From positions 1-64,000 of the forward strand of contig NZ_SMKW01000039.1 in NCBI RefSeq assembly GCF_004348985.1: a DNA stretch of 64,000 nt, written 5' to 3'. How positions within the stretch are numbered: position 1 is the stretch's first letter; each line of letters opens with the position of its first letter. The DNA is from Saccharopolyspora elongata. GTDB taxonomy: Bacteria > Actinomycetota > Actinomycetes > Mycobacteriales > Pseudonocardiaceae. The translations under genes were made by a program, and so were the position numbers. The notes below the pieces were generated by a model. The model was not told where the DNA came from. It made no database searches and was given only the letters and a program-made list of their open reading frames with translations. Positions 55,216-62,966 of this stretch are shown here, piece after piece.

Positions 55216-56106
55216 ATGAAGATCGTTGTTCATGACACGGCGTCCGCCATGCTCGACCTCCTCCGGCGACCGCAGGCGGAGCGGCGCGACGCCCTGCGGG
55301 AGATACTCAGGCCGCTGGAGCCGGCGATGTCCGTGATGGGGGATGTGGACCTGGTCCAGATGTACGAAATGGGCGGCAGCGGCTTCCGGCTCGACTGCGA
55401 GGACCCGCGATACGTGCCCGCGCTGCGCCGTATGCAGGAAGCCGAGGTGTGGCGCCGGATCGAGGAATCTCTCATCGCCGCGTGGGAGCGGATCAGCGGC
55501 GCGGTGCCCGGCATCGGGCACGCCGACACCGTGCACGTCGTCGTGGTGCTCGGCAATCCCGATGACGAGCAGCTGATGGCGCGCAGTGCCGGGTACTTCG
55601 GCCTGGGCGGGTTCCCGGGTGCGATCCAGCTGTTCATGTGGCCCACCGAGACGAGCCTGGCGAAGATCGACCACGCCGCCGCGCACGAGCTGCACCACAA
55701 CGTGCGCTACGCGAACGTCGTCTGGAACCCCGCTGCCGTCACGGTCGGGGAACAGGTCGTCGCGGAGGGCCTGGCCGAGGCGTTCGTACGCGAGCTGTCC
55801 GGCGAGCAGGCCATGGGCCCGTGGTCCCAAGGACTGACCGGAGCGGAACTGGACTCGGCGTACCGGAAGATCGCGTCCGGGATCGACGTGGCGGGGATGC
55901 AGAACCTGCCCCCGTACGTCTTCGGCGACGCGACGGCCCAGCGCATGGGACTGCAACCGGTGGGGCTACCGGACTTCGCGGGCTACGCGGCGGGCCTGCG
56001 CATCGTCGACGCGCACCTGACGGCCTCCGGCCTTACGGCGGCCGAGAGCACGGCCCTCTCGGCCCGCGAGGTCCTCACCAACGCAGGCATACAGACCAAC
56101 GCCTGA
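55216..56106 (+). CDS. DUF2268 putative zinc-dependent protease
   Basis: 296 residues. AAHELHHNVRY supplies the HExxH zinc motif, and the downstream VVAEGLAEAFVREL gives the third-ligand Glu, the DUF2268 arrangement. The N-terminal region is helical with GDVDLVQMYEMGGSGFRLDC; VHVVVVLGNPDD precedes the active site. No signal, so cytosolic. The family is a predicted Zn-dependent protease group of unknown substrates. Expressed from the MerR-type promoter directly upstream. Confidence 0.88.
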   Translation: MKIVVHDTASAMLDLLRRPQAERRDALREILRPLEPAMSVMGDVDLVQMYEMGGSGFRLDCEDPRYVPALRRMQEAEVWRRIEESLIAAWERISGAVPGIGHADTVHVVVVLGNPDDEQLMARSAGYFGLGGFPGAIQLFMWPTETSLAKIDHAAAHELHHNVRYANVVWNPAAVTVGEQVVAEGLAEAFVRELSGEQAMGPWSQGLTGAELDSAYRKIASGIDVAGMQNLPPYVFGDATAQRMGLQPVGLPDFAGYAAGLRIVDAHLTASGLTAAESTALSAREVLTNAGIQTNA

Positions 56107-56132
56107 CCACGATGGCTCCGACCGGCCCGTGA

Positions 56133-56178
56133 CTCGTGCGCACTTTGGACTGCTATAGCGATCCAAAGTGCGCACGAG
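56133..56178. repeat. Dispersed palindromic repeat, copy 4 (near perfect)
   Basis: 17-bp exact arms (56133-56149 and 56162-56178: CTCGTGCGCACTTTGGA and its complement) around CTGCTATAGCGA. It lies 27 bp after the DUF2268 stop, a terminator position. Confidence 0.85.
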
Positions 56179-56245
56179 CCTGTTACGGCCCAGCAGCCGG
56201 CGGCTGTACAGGCCAGCCGATGCGATCTGGCCGGTTGCACCTGAT

Positions 56246-56288
56246 CGTGCGCACTTTGGGTTGTCATGAACGCCTGATGTGCTCACGG
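56246..56288. repeat. Dispersed palindromic repeat, copy 5 (degenerate)
   Basis: CGTGCGCACTTTGGGTTGTC, then divergent bases, then ATGTGCTCACGG. The outer arms still pair in part, but the centre has decayed. It is 68 bp from copy 4, in the same spacer before the AbiEi-like gene. Confidence 0.5.
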
Positions 56289-56325
56289 ATGTATCTGTTC
56301 GGTAGGTCCGCGCCTCTGTAACGGT

Positions 56326-57294
56326 GTGTCCGTTCGAATCCGAGAATCCGATCAGGCGGATTGGGAGTTGCTGAGGCGTCAGCAGCACGCCGTGTTCACG
56401 CGCAAGCAGCTACGGAAATTCGGCGTCAGCTACTCGACGATCCAAGCGAACCTCGATGCTCGGCGGTGGCAGCGCGTCCACCGCGGGGTGATCGCACTGT
56501 TCACCGGCCCGCTCTCACGAGACGCTCGAATCAGCGCCGCGCTGCTCTACGCCGACCTCCCGGCTGCGCTCAGCCACCGAACCGCCGCGCAGGAATGGGG
56601 CTGGCTACCGGCAGATGAGGAGCCCGTCCACGTCACGGTTCCGTATGGGACTTCGGCTGTGCCGCAGGAAGGTGTTGTGGTGCACCGCAGTCGAGCCTTT
56701 CGGCACATCGTCGTGTCCCACGCGCCGCCTCGAACTTCTCGGGCGGACACCGTGATCGACCTGGCCGCTGCCGAATCCGATGAGGCGGCGGCCGAGCGAA
56801 CCCTGCTGACCACCGCCTCCGCGAACCGGGTCGGCGCCGACGAGATCCGTGCCCAGTTGATCGCCAGACCGCCATTCCGCTACCGCGCTGCGCTTGATCG
56901 AGCAGTTCGCCTGCTTGCCGAAGGTCTCACCTCGATGCTGGAAACCCGTTACTTTCTCGACGTCGAGCGCGCACACGGGATTCCTCGCGCGCGCCGCCAG
57001 GTACCGGTCAACGCATTCGGCCGGAAACTCCTGGAGGACTGCAGCTACGAGGACATCGGGGTGCCGCTGATCGTCCGGTTGGACGGGCGCGCGTACCACG
57101 GCGATGCCGAAACGGCGTTCCGGGACCGCAGGCGAGACAACGCCGCCGAGCTCAGCGGAACGCCTCGGCTGGTGTACGGCTGGCAGGACGTCGACCGCAC
57201 CCCGTGTTCGGTGGCACACGAGGTCATGACCGTGCTTCGCAGAGAGGGGTGGCAAGGCCCTACGAGGAGGTGCCGAAGGTGCCTGGGCTCGTGA
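56326..57294 (+). CDS. AbiEi-type winged-helix protein with DUF559-like C-terminus
   Basis: 322 residues, GTG start. The N-terminus (QQHAVFTRKQLRKFGVSYST, then ANLDARRWQRVHRGVIAL) is the winged-helix AbiEi_4 domain; the middle has ALSHRTAAQEWGW and VHVTVPYG. The C-terminal VRLDGRAYHGDAETAFRDR, then RRDN, is the restriction-endonuclease-like DUF559 pattern. Such genes are common in actinobacteria; a true toxin partner is absent, so toxin-antitoxin function is unlikely or at least unproven. Its stop codon lies inside repeat copy 6. Confidence 0.82.
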   Translation: MSVRIRESDQADWELLRRQQHAVFTRKQLRKFGVSYSTIQANLDARRWQRVHRGVIALFTGPLSRDARISAALLYADLPAALSHRTAAQEWGWLPADEEPVHVTVPYGTSAVPQEGVVVHRSRAFRHIVVSHAPPRTSRADTVIDLAAAESDEAAAERTLLTTASANRVGADEIRAQLIARPPFRYRAALDRAVRLLAEGLTSMLETRYFLDVERAHGIPRARRQVPVNAFGRKLLEDCSYEDIGVPLIVRLDGRAYHGDAETAFRDRRRDNAAELSGTPRLVYGWQDVDRTPCSVAHEVMTVLRREGWQGPTRRCRRCLGS

Positions 57295-57335
57295 GTAGTT
57301 TGGATCGCTATAGCGGTCCAAACTACTCACGAGCC
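57286..57335. repeat. Dispersed palindromic repeat, copy 6 (near perfect, 50 bp)
   Basis: 19-bp exact arms (57286-57304 and 57317-57335) around TCGCTATAGCGG, which itself pairs with one G/T wobble. It lies between convergent genes and contains the stop of the plus-strand gene; the minus-strand stop is one base outside. The position suggests a bidirectional terminator. Confidence 0.88.
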
Positions 57336-57336
57336 A

Positions 57337-58440
57337 CTACGGCAGGTTTTCCAGGCGGGGCACCAGGTCTGCTGGGGCGGGCATGGCCTGGATCTCCTCG
57401 CGGACCTCGGTTGCCGCTTCCTTCATCGCTCCGTCGGTGATCAAGCGGGTCAGGTCCGCCGCCGTGATCCGCTTTGCCGGTAGCGCGAGACCCGCTCCTC
57501 GCTCCGCCACCCGTTCCGCGTTGAACTTCCGGTCGCCGGGGCCGGGCGTGACCAGTTGTGGAAGGCCCGTTGCGAAGGCCCCGAAGATGCTGCCCGCGCC
57601 GCCGTGGTGCACCACCGCCGTACACGTCGGCAGGATCGCGTTGATCGGAACCCAGTCGACCGTGCGGACGTTCTCCGGCATGGCGCTGCTCGCGGTTTTG
57701 GCGTCTGGGCGGACCAGCACGATCTCCGCGTCAACTTCGGAGGCTGCGGCGACGACTGCTGGCATCGGGCTAGCTCCCGGTCCGTTCACCGTGCTGCGAC
57801 TGACCAGGATTCGGGGCCGCTCGGGGGTTTCGGCCAGCCAGTCCGGCACCTCGCCCTCGCCGCTGAACGGCTCGCACCGCATCGGCAGGCCGTCGCGGGC
57901 GCCGACGACGCTCGGCGGCGCGATGGTCAACGTCGCCGCGGCAGGCGGTAGCGCCGCCACACCATGGCGGGCCAATGGCGCGGCCATCCTGGTGGCGCCG
58001 AACACTTCCGGGCCGTCGAACAGCGCATTCTCGTGCAGCACCGCCGGAATTCCCCGGCGCGCCGCGGCCAACGCCCCGGCGGCGGCGAGGGGTTCGTGGA
58101 TGACGAGATCCGGCTTCCACCGGTCGGCGAGCGCCACCACCCCGTCCGCGATCCGGTCGTTCACCGCGCCGAAAAGCCGGGACACGGTGCGGAGCCCGCC
58201 GTCCCCGGCGAGTTCGGCGCGGGCCAGCAGCGGGTGCCGCAGCATGATCCGCCGGGCGATCCGGCCGAACTCGAAGCCCGGCGCGACATCCTCGATCTCG
58301 ATCCCGCCGTTCCTGGCGTTGAGGCCGTCTTCGGCGGTCGCGGCCAGCACGTCGTGCCCGGCGTCGCGCAGGGCCTGCGCCAACGGGAGCAGCGGCAACA
58401 GATGCCCTAGCAACGGGGCCGAAACCACGAGGATCCGCAT
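57337..58440 (-). CDS. GT1-family glycosyltransferase (EryCIII/macrolide-UGT-like)
   Basis: 367 residues from MRILVVSAPLLGHLLPLLPL, the family opening. The GT-B C-terminal donor site is complete: PENVRTVDWVPINAILP, then VVHHGGAGSIFGAFATGLPQ and LVTPGPGDRKFNAERVAERG. Such enzymes put deoxysugars on macrolides and other aglycones. No polyketide or sugar biosynthesis genes are near, so it may glycosylate (inactivate) drugs or serve a remote cluster. No clear ribosome site at ATG 58440. Confidence 0.9.
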   Translation of the reverse strand: MRILVVSAPLLGHLLPLLPLAQALRDAGHDVLAATAEDGLNARNGGIEIEDVAPGFEFGRIARRIMLRHPLLARAELAGDGGLRTVSRLFGAVNDRIADGVVALADRWKPDLVIHEPLAAAGALAAARRGIPAVLHENALFDGPEVFGATRMAAPLARHGVAALPPAAATLTIAPPSVVGARDGLPMRCEPFSGEGEVPDWLAETPERPRILVSRSTVNGPGASPMPAVVAAASEVDAEIVLVRPDAKTASSAMPENVRTVDWVPINAILPTCTAVVHHGGAGSIFGAFATGLPQLVTPGPGDRKFNAERVAERGAGLALPAKRITAADLTRLITDGAMKEAATEVREEIQAMPAPADLVPRLENLP

Positions 58441-58460
58441 ACCGGGAGACCATACTCGGA

Positions 58461-58504
58461 CCGTGAGTACTTTCTGTTGCTGTGGCGACACAAAGTGCTC
58501 ACGG
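58461..58504. repeat. Dispersed palindromic repeat, copy 7 (imperfect)
   Basis: CCGTGAGTACTTTCTGTTGC, TGTG, GCGACACAAAGTGCTCACGG. It fills the 71-bp spacer between the last mce gene (stop at 58512) and the glycosyltransferase start, so it can terminate the mce operon. Confidence 0.75.
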
Positions 58505-58511
58505 GTGGTCG

Positions 58512-59657
58512 TCATTGGTCGAACGGGGGTGGTGGTGCTACCGGGTCCGGGACCGGGGCTCGGGGGGCGTTCTGGGAGCCTCGGACGCTGATCACGCTGC
58601 CCGGGGGTTCCGCGCAGTGCAGGTCTTCGTTCGTCGGGCCCGGCGCCGTTTCGCTTCCCGGGCGTCGGGGCGTGCCCTCGTAGCCCCTGGTGCAGGCGAT
58701 CGGGTTGAAGAAGTTCAGCACCAGGCCGAGGTGTCCCGTGCCGTCCGGCGACAGCGTGTGGGAGAACGCCGAGATCACCGGCAGCGCCACCAGCATCTGC
58801 TCCATCGCCGGGCCGCGCACGTCGGTGATCCGCATCGTGGTCAGCATGTTCGCCACCACCACGCCGAAATCCGTGGCCGCGCTGCGCAGCAGCGCGTCGA
58901 CCTCCTGGCTCGCCGCCGGCGCGCCGTTGATGATCCGCCGCAGGTCCGGGTCGGACTCCTTCAGCCGCCCGGAGATCTCCCGCAGCCCGCTGCTGAACGA
59001 CACGATCTGCTCCGACTGCTGCTGCTGGGTGCGCAGCACCACGTCGCTGTTGGCCAGCAGCCCGGTGGTCTGCGGGAGGTGCTGGTCGGCGGCGGCCGTC
59101 ACCGAACTCGTCGCGTCCAGCATGCGCTGCAGGTGACCGCCGGTGCCGTCGAACGCCGTGCCGACCTCGTCGACGACCGTGCGCAGGTCGTCGACCGGGA
59201 CGCTGCCGACCAGCCGGTCCAGGTCGACCAGCAGCGACTCCGGCGCCGGCGGCAACTCGGTGCGCTCCTGCTCGATCACCGATCCCGACGCCAGGTACGG
59301 GCCGCCGTCGCGCTCCGGGCGCAGGTCGAGGTACTGCTCCCCCACCGCCGACCGGTTGGCCACCGCCACCCGGGCGCCCGCCGGAATCGGCGGCGCGGCG
59401 TCGTCGATGTGCATGTCGACGTCGATGCCCGCGTCGGTGAGCCGCATCTCGGTGACCCGGCCGACCGCGACGCCGCGGTAGGTCACCTCGGAGTTGGTAA
59501 ACAGCCCGCCCGAGTCCGCCATCCGCACCGTCACGGTGTAGCCGCTGCCGCCGAAGTAGCGGTCCAGCCCGGCGTACTGCCCGCCCGCGTAGCCGATGCC
59601 CACGACCGCCAGCACCAGGAACAGCCCCAGCCGGATCTTGGTCTTCCGCGCGAACAT
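58512..59657 (-). CDS. mceF: MCE-family protein, MceF position
   Basis: 381 residues. One N-terminal membrane segment (IRLGLFLVLAVVGIGYAGGQ) is followed by the MCE domain (YTVTVRMADSGGLFTNSEVT, then YRGVAVGRVTEMRLT), a long helical region and a Pro-rich tail. Last gene of the operon; its ATG overlaps the preceding stop (TGATG). Mce complexes import lipids such as sterols or fatty acids across the envelope. The substrate of this one is unknown. Confidence 0.9.
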   Translation of the reverse strand: MFARKTKIRLGLFLVLAVVGIGYAGGQYAGLDRYFGGSGYTVTVRMADSGGLFTNSEVTYRGVAVGRVTEMRLTDAGIDVDMHIDDAAPPIPAGARVAVANRSAVGEQYLDLRPERDGGPYLASGSVIEQERTELPPAPESLLVDLDRLVGSVPVDDLRTVVDEVGTAFDGTGGHLQRMLDATSSVTAAADQHLPQTTGLLANSDVVLRTQQQQSEQIVSFSSGLREISGRLKESDPDLRRIINGAPAASQEVDALLRSAATDFGVVVANMLTTMRITDVRGPAMEQMLVALPVISAFSHTLSPDGTGHLGLVLNFFNPIACTRGYEGTPRRPGSETAPGPTNEDLHCAEPPGSVISVRGSQNAPRAPVPDPVAPPPPFDQ

Positions 59658-60799
59658 CAGCGTCCTCCCAACTGGATCGGGGCCGGGCCCGACTGCGGCG
59701 CCGGGATCGGCAGCGGCGGCAGGGCCGGTGCCGGCGGTGGCGGCCGCAGTCCCGGCTGGCCCGCGTCGCTGAGGCCGGGGATCGGGATCAGCGGGCCGGA
59801 GGAGCGGGTGAGGTTCTCCATGATCGTGCTCAGGTCCAAGTCGAACCGCACGTCCGCGTTGACGAAGTCGCCCTTGAGCGGCTTCATCACGTACTCCGGG
59901 AACGGGTAGGTCGCCAGGTAGGCGATGGCGTCCGGCAGCGCGTCGCCGGTCTCGGCGAGCTTCTGCAGCGTGGGCGCCAACGCGTGCAGGTCGGCGACCA
60001 TGTCGTCCTTGCTGCGGTTGACGGTCTGCACCGCCACGCCGGAGAGCTGGTCCAGCGACTGCAGCATGGTGACGAGCTGGCCGCGCTGCTCCTCCAGGGT
60101 CCGCAGGCCGGGGCCCAAGCCGTCGATCGAGCCCGCGATCTGGTCGGTCTGCCCGCGCAGAGTCGACGAGAGCCGGTTGAGGCCGTCGATGGCGCGGGTG
60201 ATGTTCTCCTTCTGCCCGTCCAGCCGGGTGACCGTTTCGTTGAGATTTCCCAGCAGCGAACGGATTTCCGCCTCGTTGCCGGTGAACGCGCCGTTGAGCT
60301 CGCGCACGATGTCCTGCAGCTGCGCCACGCCGCCGCCGTTGAGCAGCATCGACAGCGCGCCCAGCACCTCTTCGACCTGCGGGTTGCGGTTGGTGCGTTC
60401 CAGCGGGATCACCGCGCCGTCGGCCAGCGCACCCTCGGCCGCGCCGGCGGGTGCCGCGAGCTCGACGAACTTCTCCCCCAGCAGGCTCGATTGCCGCAGC
60501 TGGGCGTCGGCGTTGGCCGGCAGCCGGACGTCGCCGTTGACCGACATGTGCACCAGCGCGGTTGTGTTGTCGGAGCTCAGCTCGATCCGCTCCACCCGCC
60601 CGACCGCGACGTCGTTGACCTTCACGCTGGACTGCGGCACCAGGTCGAGGACGTCGGCGAAGTGCGCGGTCACCCGGTACGGGTTCGAGCCCAGCTCCGC
60701 GCCGCCGGGCAGCGGGGCGTTGTAGAGCCCGGTGAATCCCGCTGTGCCGCAGCCGGAAACCAGCAGAGCCGCCAGCAGCACCGGCGCGAACCGCTTCAT
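59657..60799 (-). CDS. mceE: MCE-family lipoprotein, MceE position
   Basis: 380 residues. The lipobox is LLVSGCG (Cys near residue 17), marking this as the lipoprotein of the set (LprN-like). The MCE domain follows: YRVTAHFADVLDLVPQSSVK, then VNDVAVGRVERIELSSD and LRQSSLLGEKFVEL. A long coiled-coil-like helix (residues 150-290) and a Pro-rich tail end it. GGAGG precedes ATG 60799, which overlaps the mceD stop (ATGA). Confidence 0.92.
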   Translation of the reverse strand: MKRFAPVLLAALLVSGCGTAGFTGLYNAPLPGGAELGSNPYRVTAHFADVLDLVPQSSVKVNDVAVGRVERIELSSDNTTALVHMSVNGDVRLPANADAQLRQSSLLGEKFVELAAPAGAAEGALADGAVIPLERTNRNPQVEEVLGALSMLLNGGGVAQLQDIVRELNGAFTGNEAEIRSLLGNLNETVTRLDGQKENITRAIDGLNRLSSTLRGQTDQIAGSIDGLGPGLRTLEEQRGQLVTMLQSLDQLSGVAVQTVNRSKDDMVADLHALAPTLQKLAETGDALPDAIAYLATYPFPEYVMKPLKGDFVNADVRFDLDLSTIMENLTRSSGPLIPIPGLSDAGQPGLRPPPPAPALPPLPIPAPQSGPAPIQLGGR

Positions 60800-61947
60800 C
60801 GGGGGCCTCCTTGCTGGGCGGCGTCCACCAGCGGCAGCGGCGGGAGTTCGCCCTGCTGCAGGTGGTGCATGGTTTCGCCGATCGACGGCAGCTGCAGCTT
60901 GCCGTCCAGGTACGGCGCGAGCTTGTCGCAGGCGTCCTTGAGGCCCTGCGGCACCGGCTCGGGCATGCTGTGCTGGAGCAGCTTGCATACCATCAGCACC
61001 GGCGGGTGGGTGAGCTCGTTGAGGTGGCCGCGGACCGTGACGCTGCCGGAGGCCGCGTCGTAGGAGTTGATGAAGTTCGTCGCGCCCAGCGGTGCGACGT
61101 CGAGCACCTCCGACAGCGCCTGGCGCTGGTCCACCAGCTGCTGCGTCACGCCGGTCAGGTTGTCCACGTTGGACGCCATGAGTTCCCGGTTGTCGCGGAT
61201 GAACCGGGAGACGTCGTCGAGCGCGACGGCCAGCGAGCTCAGCGCGGCGCCCATCTGCTGCTGCTCGCCGGCCAGGAATCCGGTGACGTCGTCGACCCGC
61301 CCGTAGAACTCCTGGATCTGCCGGTCGCTGGCGGCGAGCGTCGCGGTGAAGGTGTTCAGGTTGTCGACCGTGGCGAACAGGTCGCCCTGGTTCTCCTGCA
61401 GGGTGCCGGCGAGGTCGCCGAGCTGCTTCACCGTGGCGTTGAGGTCCTTGCCGTTGCCCTCCAGCGCGGCGGCCGAGGTGGACAGCACCTCGGACAGCGC
61501 TCCGGTGCTGTTCGCGCCGTCCGGGCCGAGGGCCTGCGCGAGCGCGTTGGCGCTGCGGTAGAGGTCGTCGAGCTCGGCGGGCGTCGCGGTGCGGTCCTTG
61601 GCCAGCACCGCGCCCGAAACCAGTTCCGCGCCGCCGGAATAGGCCGGGGTGAGCTGCACGTACCGGTCGCTGACCAGGCTCGGCGCGACCACCACGGCCT
61701 TCACGTCGGCCGGGATCTGCACGTCGTCGTCGACGTGCATGTCCACCCGCACCACGTCGCCCTGCGGCACGACGCCGTCGATCCTGCCCACCTCGACGCC
61801 CAGCACCCGCACGGTGGATCCGGCGTAGACCCCGACGGTGCGGTCGAAGTACGCGGTGATCTGCTTGCCGGGATCGGTGAACAGCCACCACAATCCCGCG
61901 CTGACGAGCAGCGCCAGCGCGCATCCGATTCCGACCACTTTGGACAT
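60796..61947 (-). CDS. mceD: MCE-family protein, MceD position
   Basis: 383 residues. MSKVVGIGCALALLVSAGLW is the membrane anchor; ITAYFDRTVGVYAGSTVRVL, then GVEVGRIDGVVPQGD, is the MCE domain, followed by SLVSDRYVQLTPAYSGG and a long helical region. Conserved PVLMVCKLLQ and CDKLAPYLD Cys residues lie near the C-terminus. Starts within the mceC stop (TGATG). Confidence 0.92.
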   Translation of the reverse strand: MSKVVGIGCALALLVSAGLWWLFTDPGKQITAYFDRTVGVYAGSTVRVLGVEVGRIDGVVPQGDVVRVDMHVDDDVQIPADVKAVVVAPSLVSDRYVQLTPAYSGGAELVSGAVLAKDRTATPAELDDLYRSANALAQALGPDGANSTGALSEVLSTSAAALEGNGKDLNATVKQLGDLAGTLQENQGDLFATVDNLNTFTATLAASDRQIQEFYGRVDDVTGFLAGEQQQMGAALSSLAVALDDVSRFIRDNRELMASNVDNLTGVTQQLVDQRQALSEVLDVAPLGATNFINSYDAASGSVTVRGHLNELTHPPVLMVCKLLQHSMPEPVPQGLKDACDKLAPYLDGKLQLPSIGETMHHLQQGELPPLPLVDAAQQGGPR

Positions 61948-62966
61948 CAGCCACCTCCGACGGGCCGGGTCGGCACCGGGATCTCGCAGGACGTCGTGTT
62001 CGTCTGCAGCGGCCCGGCGTTGATCGCGGGCGGGAACAGACCGCACAGGTAGCCGTCGAACCACCGGCCGTTGCCCACCGTGTTGTTGAAGCCGCGCACG
62101 TAGGGCGCCATCGCCGCCACGACGCGGCCCAGGTCGTCCTGGTTGCGCTGCAGCATCTCGGTCAGCTGGTTGAGCTCCTCCAGCGTCGGCCGCAGCTGCT
62201 GCTGGTTGTCGGCGACCAGGCCGCGCAGTTCGTCGGAGAGCCGCTGGGTTCCGATCAGCAGCGCCGAAATCGCTTCCCGGCGGTGCTGCAACTCGGTCAG
62301 CAGCACGTTCCCGTCCGAGATGAGCCGCTGCACCTGATCGTCGCGGTCCGCGACGATCTTGCTCACGCCGCTGGTGTTGCGCAGCAGATCGGTGAGCTGC
62401 TGGTCGCGCGAGGCGATGGTCTGCGACAGCTGTGAGAGTCCGTCGATGGCCTGGCCCATGTGCTGCGGCGCGCCGCGGAAGGTGTCCGCCAGGACGCGGA
62501 AGCTCTGCGCGAGCTGCTGGGTGTCGACCTGGTCGGCGGTGCGGGTGAGCTGGTCGAGCGCGTCCGGGATGTCGAACGGCGCGGCGGTCCGCTCGACCGG
62601 GATCGGCTCCGCGAGCTCCTCGGCGCCTTCCGGTTGCAGCGCCAGGTACTTCTCGCCGAGCAGCGTCTTGATCTCGATGCTGGCCCGGCTGCGGTCGCCG
62701 ATCTGCGCGCCGTCGACGCGGAACGCCACCAGGACCCGGTTGCCCGCCAGCGAGACGTCGGTGACCTCGCCGGACTTGACCCCGGCGATCTGCACGTCGT
62801 TGCCCGCCGCGAGCCCGGCCGACTCGGAGAAGTAGGCCTCGTAGGTGGTGCCGCCGCCGATCACCGGCAGGTCCTTGGCGAAGAACGCGCCCAGCGTGGC
62901 GCAGGTGATGAGCACGACGGCGACCAGGCCGACGACGGCCTGGTTCCGCTCCCGCAACGGCTTCAT
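61947..62966 (-). CDS. mceC: MCE-family protein, MceC position
   Basis: 339 residues from MKPLRERNQAVVGLVAVVLI. The MCE domain is YEAYFSESAGLAAGNDVQIA, then GVKSGEVTDVSLAGNRV and KTLLGEKYLALQPEG. A helical region with repeated Gln/Leu heptads follows, then a C-terminal NTVGNGRWFDGYLCGLFPP typical of the MceB/MceC pair. Overlaps mceB by 4 bp. Confidence 0.93.
   Translation of the reverse strand: MKPLRERNQAVVGLVAVVLITCATLGAFFAKDLPVIGGGTTYEAYFSESAGLAAGNDVQIAGVKSGEVTDVSLAGNRVLVAFRVDGAQIGDRSRASIEIKTLLGEKYLALQPEGAEELAEPIPVERTAAPFDIPDALDQLTRTADQVDTQQLAQSFRVLADTFRGAPQHMGQAIDGLSQLSQTIASRDQQLTDLLRNTSGVSKIVADRDDQVQRLISDGNVLLTELQHRREAISALLIGTQRLSDELRGLVADNQQQLRPTLEELNQLTEMLQRNQDDLGRVVAAMAPYVRGFNNTVGNGRWFDGYLCGLFPPAINAGPLQTNTTSCEIPVPTRPVGGG

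Noticed and set aside
56326-57294. Type IV toxin-antitoxin module from the AbiEi-like domain
   Set aside because: No AbiEii nucleotidyltransferase partner on either side; the C-terminus looks DUF559-like instead.
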